This document shows positions 6,229-10,006 of a stretch of 10,006 nucleotides of DNA, one piece after another. Location: positions 1-10,006 of the forward strand of contig CAJUPX010000034.1 of the NCBI GenBank assembly GCA_910588685.1. The letters run 5' to 3'. The position numbers and the translations under genes were made by a program. The number at the start of each line of letters is the position of its first letter. Positions within the stretch are counted from its first letter, which is position 1. The notes below the pieces were generated by a model. It had not been told where the DNA came from. It saw only the letters and a program-made list of their open reading frames with translations, and did not search any database. The DNA comes from an uncultured Christensenellaceae bacterium (GTDB taxonomy: Bacteria; Bacillota; Clostridia; Christensenellales; Borkfalkiaceae).

Positions 6229-7890
6229 TTATGATAAGCCCGATATATTTCCGTTATCGTCAATATCTATATGCTCCGCGCAGGGCACTTTGCCGAGCCC
6301 GGGCATAAGCATTATCTCGCCGGCAACGGCTACTATAAAGCCCGCGCCGCCCTTATAAATTATATCGCGCACGTAAATTTTAAAGCCGGTAGGACGCGCA
6401 AGCTTTTTAGCGTCGTCCGAGAGCGAGTACTGCGTTTTTGCAATAATCACAGGCAGATTGCCCAAGCCCTTTGCCTCGACGTTCTTTATTTTCGCGAGAG
6501 CGGTTTCGGAGAAATCCGCACCGTCGCCGCCGTACACGTTTTTAACAATATCCTCTATTTTTGTTTTAACGCCGTCTTCAAGATTGTATGAGTAATGCAG
6601 CTTTGACGGCTTGTCGCACTCTTCTATAACCGCCTTGGCAAGCTCCACGCCGCCGTCGCCGCCTTTCAAGAACACGTCGGTGAACACCGCTCTCGCGCCG
6701 GCTGCGGCGCAGGCGTCAAGCACGGTTTTAATCTCCGCCTCGGTATCGGTATAAAACCTGTTCATTGCAACGACGACCGGCTTTTTATATACGTTGACTA
6801 TATTTTCAACGTGCTTTAAAAGATTAGGCAGTCCGGCTTTGAGCGCGGGAATATTTTCTCCGGTAAGATTAGTCTTGTCCGCTCCGCCGTGCAGTTTAAG
6901 CGCTTTTACGGTTGCAACCACCACAACGCAGTCAGGCTCGATACCCGCAACTCTGCACTTGGTATCAAGGAATTTTTCCGCGCCGAGGTCGGCGCCGAAG
7001 CCCGCCTCCGTAACGGTATAGTCGGAAAGCGTCATAGCCGTATATGTAGCGCGTACGGAGTTGCAGCCGTGCGCGATATTTGCAAAAGGTCCGCCGTGCA
7101 CAATCGCGGGCGTGCCCTCCAAAGTCTGAACAAGGTTGGGCTTTATTGCGTCCTTTAAAAGAGTTGCCATAGCGCCCACGGCGTTGAGCGATTTTGCGCG
7201 GACGTAGTCGCCCTTTTCGTTTACGCCTACAACAATATTGCCGAGCCGCTCTTTAAGATTGTTCATATCGGTGGCAAGGCATAAAATTGCCATAATCTCG
7301 GAAGCGGCGGTTATTTCAAAGCCCTCTTCCCTTTCGTAATCCGAACAGCCTTTCATATTGCCAGCTTTGCAGTGAATCGAAAGGTTTCTGAGCGCCCTGT
7401 CGTTCATATCCATACAGCGGCGGAAATAAACTTCTTTGATATTGAGCGCGTTGCCGCGGAAAATATGGTTGTCTATCATAGCGCAAAGCAGGTTATTCGC
7501 CGCCGTTATAGCGTGCAAATCGCCCGTGAAATGCAAATTGATATCAGCCATAGGCACAACCTGTGCATAGCCGCCGCCGGCAGCGCCGCCTTTTATACCG
7601 AAAACGGGACCTAAAGAGGGCTCGCGCAGGGCAAGACAGGTTTTTTTGCCGATTTTGGAAAGTCCGTCGGCAAGACCTATCGATACTGTGGTTTTACCCT
7701 CGCCGCTTGCGGTGGGGTTAATTGCCGTTACGAGTATGAGTTTTGATTTGGGGTTGATTTTGTCAATGTTGATTTTAGCCTTGTACTTGCCGTAGAGTTC
7801 GAGATTCTCTTCGGAAAGATTTATTTTTTTGGCGATAATTCTGATATCGCGGATTTTACAGCTCTCCGCTATCTCGATATCCGAAAGCAT
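6229..7890 (-). CDS. fhs: Formate-tetrahydrofolate ligase
   Basis: Joins formate to tetrahydrofolate with ATP to give 10-formyl-THF, the one-carbon donor for purines and initiator formyl-Met. In acetogens it is also a step of the Wood-Ljungdahl methyl branch. The 553 residues match the usual length of about 556. The P-loop is PTASGEGKTT (59-68), and the family signature REPSLGPVFGIKGGAAGGG is at 89-107. The start is supported by GAGGTG about 6 nt upstream. It is the first gene of the four-gene minus-strand operon, with an extended -10 promoter at about 7922-7930. The other Wood-Ljungdahl genes are not nearby, so a general biosynthetic role is the safer reading. Confidence 0.98.
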   Translation of the reverse strand: MLSDIEIAESCKIRDIRIIAKKINLSEENLELYGKYKAKINIDKINPKSKLILVTAINPTASGEGKTTVSIGLADGLSKIGKKTCLALREPSLGPVFGIKGGAAGGGYAQVVPMADINLHFTGDLHAITAANNLLCAMIDNHIFRGNALNIKEVYFRRCMDMNDRALRNLSIHCKAGNMKGCSDYEREEGFEITAASEIMAILCLATDMNNLKERLGNIVVGVNEKGDYVRAKSLNAVGAMATLLKDAIKPNLVQTLEGTPAIVHGGPFANIAHGCNSVRATYTAMTLSDYTVTEAGFGADLGAEKFLDTKCRVAGIEPDCVVVVATVKALKLHGGADKTNLTGENIPALKAGLPNLLKHVENIVNVYKKPVVVAMNRFYTDTEAEIKTVLDACAAAGARAVFTDVFLKGGDGGVELAKAVIEECDKPSKLHYSYNLEDGVKTKIEDIVKNVYGGDGADFSETALAKIKNVEAKGLGNLPVIIAKTQYSLSDDAKKLARPTGFKIYVRDIIYKGGAGFIVAVAGEIMLMPGLGKVPCAEHIDIDDNGNISGLS

Positions 7891-7921
7891 ATACTACACC
7901 TCATTATGTTTTATCCCGTTT

Positions 7922-7930
7922 ATTATATCA
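7922..7930 (-). promoter_or_regulatory. Extended -10 promoter of the fhs operon
   Basis: The minus strand reads TGATATAAT, a perfect extended -10 (TG-N-TATAAT, 7930-7922). The -35 position, 17 bp upstream, is poor (ATACTT), as expected when the TG element compensates. The leader would be about 25 nt, with the ribosome binding site at 7902-7897. Confidence 0.65.
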
Positions 7931-7998
7931 CAATTAAATGGCAAAAGTATATCGTTTGCAACAACTTTTTATAAATTTTTGAATTACATTTTATATAC

Positions 7999-8027
7999 TT
8001 GACACCAAAAATTAATTTTATTAAAAT
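7999..8027 (+). promoter_or_regulatory. Sigma-A promoter of glyS
   Basis: The -35 TTGACA (7999-8004) and the -10 TAAAAT (8022-8027) are 17 bp apart. The predicted start near 8034 leaves a leader of about 35 nt ending in AAGGAG. This is too short for a T-box, so the synthetase does not seem to be controlled that way. Confidence 0.85.
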
Positions 8028-8068
8028 AAAATCTGTTAATTACCCGATTTTTTAAGGAGAGTTTTGTT

Positions 8069-9472
8069 ATGGCAGACAAGAAAAGAGCGGTTACCCAGGA
8101 AAAGCTGGTTTCGCTCTGCAAAAACAGAGGCTATATTTTCCCCGGCAGCGAAATATACGGCGGACTTGCAAACACGTGGGACTTCGGACCGCTCGGCGTT
8201 GAGTTCAAAAACAACGTAAAAAAAGCGTGGTGGAAAAAATTCGTGCAGGAGAGCGCTTTAAATACCGGTCTGGACTGTGCAATTTTAATGAACCCGCGCA
8301 CCTGGAAAGCTTCGGGACACCTCGGCGGATTTTCCGACCCGCTTATGGACTGCAAAAGCTGCAAATCGCGCCATCGCGCCGACAACCTCGTTGAAGACTA
8401 CTGCAAAAAACACAAGCTCAATTTAAAAACCGAATCTATGGACAACGAAGCTTTGGAGGCGTTTATCACCGAAAAGAAAATCGTATGCCCTGTTTGCGGC
8501 AAGAGCGATTTTACGTCTATAAGAAAATTCAATCTGATGTTCAAAACCTTTCAGGGCGTTACCGAAGACAGCGTAAACACGGTATATCTGCGCCCCGAAA
8601 CGGCTCAGGGCATATTCGTCAACTTCAAAAACGTACAGCGTGCCGCGCGTATGCGCGTGCCTTTCGGCATAGGTCAGATAGGCAAATCGTTCCGCAACGA
8701 AATCACGCCCGGCAACTTCATTTTCCGCGTGCGCGAATTCGAGCAGATGGAGCTTGAATTTTTCTGCAAGCCCGGCACCGATTTAGAATGGTTTGCGTAC
8801 TGGAAAGACTACTGCAAAAATTTCCTTTTATCGCTCGGAATGAAAGAGGAAAATTTAACGCTCCGCGACCACTCGCCCGAAGAGCTCTGTTTCTACTCCA
8901 AGGCTACCACCGACTTCGAGTACGAGTTTGCGTTCGGCAGGGGCGAGCTTTGGGGCATTGCCGACAGAACGGACTACGATTTAACGCAGCACGCGGCGGA
9001 AAGCGGCGAAAATATGGAGTATACCGACCCCGTAACAAACGAAAAATACGTACCGTACGTTATAGAGCCCTCGCTCGGCGTTGAGCGCGTTGTGCTTGCT
9101 TTCCTTACCGACGCATACGACGAGGAAGTACTCGACGCAGCCAAAAACGACGTGCGCACGGTGCTTCGTCTGCACCCCTTCCTCGCGCCCTATAAAGCCG
9201 CAATATTGCCGCTGCAAAAGGGACTTTCGGAAAAAGCCGACGAGGTTTATAAAAAGCTTGCCAAGAAGTTTTCGGTTACCTACGACGTAACGGGTTCGAT
9301 AGGAAAACGCTACCGCAGGCAGGACGAAATAGGCACGCCTTTCTGCATAACGGTTGACTTCGACACGCTTAACGACGACACGGTAACGGTGCGCGACCGC
9401 GACAGTATGGAACAGATAAGGCTTAAAATCGACGAGCTGGAAAGTTATATAGAAAAGAGCCTGGAATTTTAA
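8069..9472 (+). CDS. glyS: Glycyl-tRNA synthetase, single-chain dimeric (alpha2) type
   Basis: A class II synthetase that charges tRNA-Gly. This is the alpha2 form shared by many Gram-positives, archaea and eukaryotes (also called glyQS or GRS1), not the alpha2beta2 form. The 467 residues are usual for the bacterial type. Visible parts are the N-terminal GYIFPGSEIYGGLANTWDFG (21-40), a zinc-type insert with CKSC (95-98) and CPVC (140-143), and RPETAQGIFVNF (175-186). Motif 2 lies in GKSFRNEITPGNFIFRVREF (205-224) and motif 3 in EPSLGVERVV (333-342). The anticodon-binding domain covers about 370-467. The start is fixed by AAGGAG about 10 nt upstream. It is monocistronic, with its own promoter and terminator, divergent from the fhs operon. 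Confidence 0.98.
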   Translation: MADKKRAVTQEKLVSLCKNRGYIFPGSEIYGGLANTWDFGPLGVEFKNNVKKAWWKKFVQESALNTGLDCAILMNPRTWKASGHLGGFSDPLMDCKSCKSRHRADNLVEDYCKKHKLNLKTESMDNEALEAFITEKKIVCPVCGKSDFTSIRKFNLMFKTFQGVTEDSVNTVYLRPETAQGIFVNFKNVQRAARMRVPFGIGQIGKSFRNEITPGNFIFRVREFEQMELEFFCKPGTDLEWFAYWKDYCKNFLLSLGMKEENLTLRDHSPEELCFYSKATTDFEYEFAFGRGELWGIADRTDYDLTQHAAESGENMEYTDPVTNEKYVPYVIEPSLGVERVVLAFLTDAYDEEVLDAAKNDVRTVLRLHPFLAPYKAAILPLQKGLSEKADEVYKKLAKKFSVTYDVTGSIGKRYRRQDEIGTPFCITVDFDTLNDDTVTVRDRDSMEQIRLKIDELESYIEKSLEF

Positions 9473-9545
9473 AGATATTCACAAAAATCTCGGCTATTCT
9501 GCGCAAAAGCGCGGTTTTGCTTACACATTTAATTAAAATAACATT

Positions 9546-9583
9546 AACCCGCCGACGCGTTTTGCGTCGGCGGGTTTTATTTA
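9546..9583 (+). terminator. Terminator of glyS
   Basis: A 13-bp perfect GC-rich stem (AACCCGCCGACGC 9546-9558, loop GTTTT, GCGTCGGCGGGTT 9564-9576) is followed by TTATTT. It also lies against the 3' end of the minus-strand XRE gene. On that strand the T tract is weaker, but the hairpin may stop it too. Confidence 0.9.
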
Positions 9584-9784
9584 AAACAATTCATTAGCAT
9601 CTATTTCAAACACTTCAAGAATCTTATAGATATCACTAATTGAGGGTTCTCTTCGTCCTTGCTCCCAATTAGCATACGTACTAAGAGCTACGCCCAATTT
9701 TTCAGCAACATATTGTCGAGAAAAACCCTTATCTTTTCTCAACGATTTTAAGTTTTCACTAAATTTATCATTTAGATTACTCAT
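9581..9784 (-). CDS. XRE-family (Cro/CI-type) transcriptional regulator
   Basis: A 67-residue single-domain helix-turn-helix protein. The five-helix fold runs from about residue 9 to 67. The turn and recognition helix lie in SRQYVAEKLGVALSTYANWE (22-41), followed by the typical QGRREPS (42-48) and the closing helix ending FEIDANELF. It has no effector or protease domain, so it is a simple repressor like those that control phages, conjugative elements and toxin-antitoxin loci. An in-frame stop lies two codons before the ATG, and no Shine-Dalgarno sequence is present. The -10 box TATAAT (minus strand, 9796-9791) puts transcription start at or next to the A of the ATG, so the mRNA is probably leaderless. 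Two palindromic operators lie just upstream. It faces away from a small Cys-rich gene at 9867, its likely target. Confidence 0.92.
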   Translation of the reverse strand: MSNLNDKFSENLKSLRKDKGFSRQYVAEKLGVALSTYANWEQGRREPSISDIYKILEVFEIDANELF

Positions 9785-9790
9785 AATTTA

Positions 9791-9819
9791 ATTATATTAA
9801 AAGCTGGTCAATTTGACTT
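9791..9819 (-). promoter_or_regulatory. Weak promoter of the XRE gene, leaderless
   Basis: Minus strand: -10 TATAAT (9796-9791) with a poor -35 (AAGTCA, 9819-9814) at 17 bp. Six nt separate the -10 from the ATG, so the transcript should start at the start codon. Operator O1 (9806-9818) covers the spacer and -35, which predicts autoregulation. Confidence 0.55.
9806..9818. promoter_or_regulatory. Operator O1 of the XRE switch
   Basis: GGTCAATTTGACT is a near-perfect 13-bp palindrome of the form GGTCAA-W-TTGACC with the last base changed. It is the inverted partner of O2, with centres 20 bp (two helical turns) apart. It overlaps the promoter of the XRE gene and the first base of the rightward -35. 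Confidence 0.75.
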
Positions 9820-9846
9820 GACATCGGTCAAATTGACCATTATAAT
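9818..9846 (+). promoter_or_regulatory. Perfect-consensus sigma-A promoter facing right
   Basis: TTGACA (9818-9823), a 17-bp spacer and TATAAT (9841-9846) match consensus at all twelve positions. Transcription should start near 9853, leaving a leader of about 14 nt with GGAG (9855-9858) almost at its 5' end. Such a strong promoter makes sense if it is normally held off by the operators within it. Confidence 0.85.
9826..9838. promoter_or_regulatory. Operator O2 of the XRE switch
   Basis: GGTCAAATTGACC is a perfect 13-bp palindrome lying entirely inside the 17-bp spacer of the rightward promoter. A protein bound here would shut that promoter. The likely binder is the adjacent XRE protein. Confidence 0.8.
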
Positions 9847-9866
9847 ATATGTACGGAGTGTAAACT

Positions 9867-10006
9867 ATGGATAAAATAATTAAACCTTGCTATCGTTGTG
9901 GATTTTTTGACAGATATTATACAAAAGAAACAAATAATTTTAAACAAACAAACTTAGGATGGTGTATTTTTAAAGGTGCAAATACAACCTCCTGTGAAAC
10001 CTGCCC
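9867..10006 (+). CDS. Small Cys-rich zinc-ribbon-like protein, partial (runs off window)
   Basis: 46 residues are visible before the window ends. The start is supported by GGAG (9855-9858) 8 nt upstream. A CYRC pair at residues 8-11 followed by G, a Tyr-rich stretch (FFDRYY, 13-18), a GWC at 31-33 and a CETC pair at 43-46 suggest a small zinc ribbon. I recall similar short proteins from mobile elements in Clostridia, often behind an XRE gene, but their function is not known to me. The coding sequence is visibly more AT-rich than glyS next to it, and with the XRE switch this suggests the left end of an acquired element. It is the first gene under the perfect-consensus promoter, so it is probably among the first made when repression is lifted. 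Confidence 0.75.
   Translation, partial: MDKIIKPCYRCGFFDRYYTKETNNFKQTNLGWCIFKGANTTSCETC

Noticed and set aside
8028..8068. Possible T-box riboswitch upstream of glyS
   Set aside because: The predicted leader is about 35 nt, too short for a T-box. There is no T-box core sequence and no antiterminator/terminator pair.
8974..9217. Minus-strand open frames inside glyS
   Set aside because: They overlap the conserved motif 3 region of GlyRS in other frames, and have no ribosome binding site or recognisable family.
9501..9518. Small hairpin GCGC-AAAA-GCGC followed by GGTTTTGC as a first glyS terminator
   Set aside because: It has only a 4-bp stem and a broken T run. The 13-bp stem at 9546-9576 is a far better terminator.

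Overview
The window looks like a chromosomal stretch from a Bacillota (probably Clostridia) genome of moderate GC. The main reasons are strong AAGGAG-type ribosome binding sites, consensus sigma-A promoters, a single-chain class II glycyl-tRNA synthetase of the type common in Gram-positives, a DUF1540 metal-binding-type peptide and a DUF4085-type protein. I cannot name the species. An uncultured gut lineage is a guess.

Layout: (1) 1-53, the 3' part of a class II tRNA, most likely serine, followed by two hairpin terminators. (2) 140-1030, minus strand, a DUF4085-like protein of unknown function. (3) 1182-1456, two copies of a palindromic operator followed by a broken XRE-family regulator. (4) 1520-1963, minus, ribosomal protein L9 with its own consensus promoter and terminator. 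(5) 2076-2228, plus, a 50-residue Cys-rich DUF1540 peptide. (6) 7890-2282, minus, a tight four-gene operon: formate-tetrahydrofolate ligase, a Sel1-repeat protein, glutaminyl-tRNA synthetase and a CvpA-like membrane protein with an apparent internal duplication. The gaps are 15, 12 and 17 nt. (7) 8069-9472, plus, glycyl-tRNA synthetase, divergent from the operon and with a consensus promoter and a strong terminator. (8) 9581-10006, an AT-rich, phage-like control region. A small XRE repressor reads leftward and a small Cys-rich (zinc-ribbon-like) gene reads rightward off the end of the window. Between them lie two palindromic operators and a perfect-consensus promoter.

Most of the window is translation and one-carbon housekeeping. 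Formate-THF ligase feeds 10-formyl-THF into purine and formyl-Met synthesis, and GlnRS, GlyRS, L9 and the tRNA serve translation. The parts that look accessory are the two XRE loci, at about 1.2-1.45 kb and 9.58-10.0 kb. One is decayed but keeps its operators. The other looks intact, and its repressor appears to be made from a leaderless mRNA, as lambda cI is when expressed from PRM. I found no CRISPR array, transposase or complete novel system. The best candidate for something undescribed begins at the right edge and continues outside the window.
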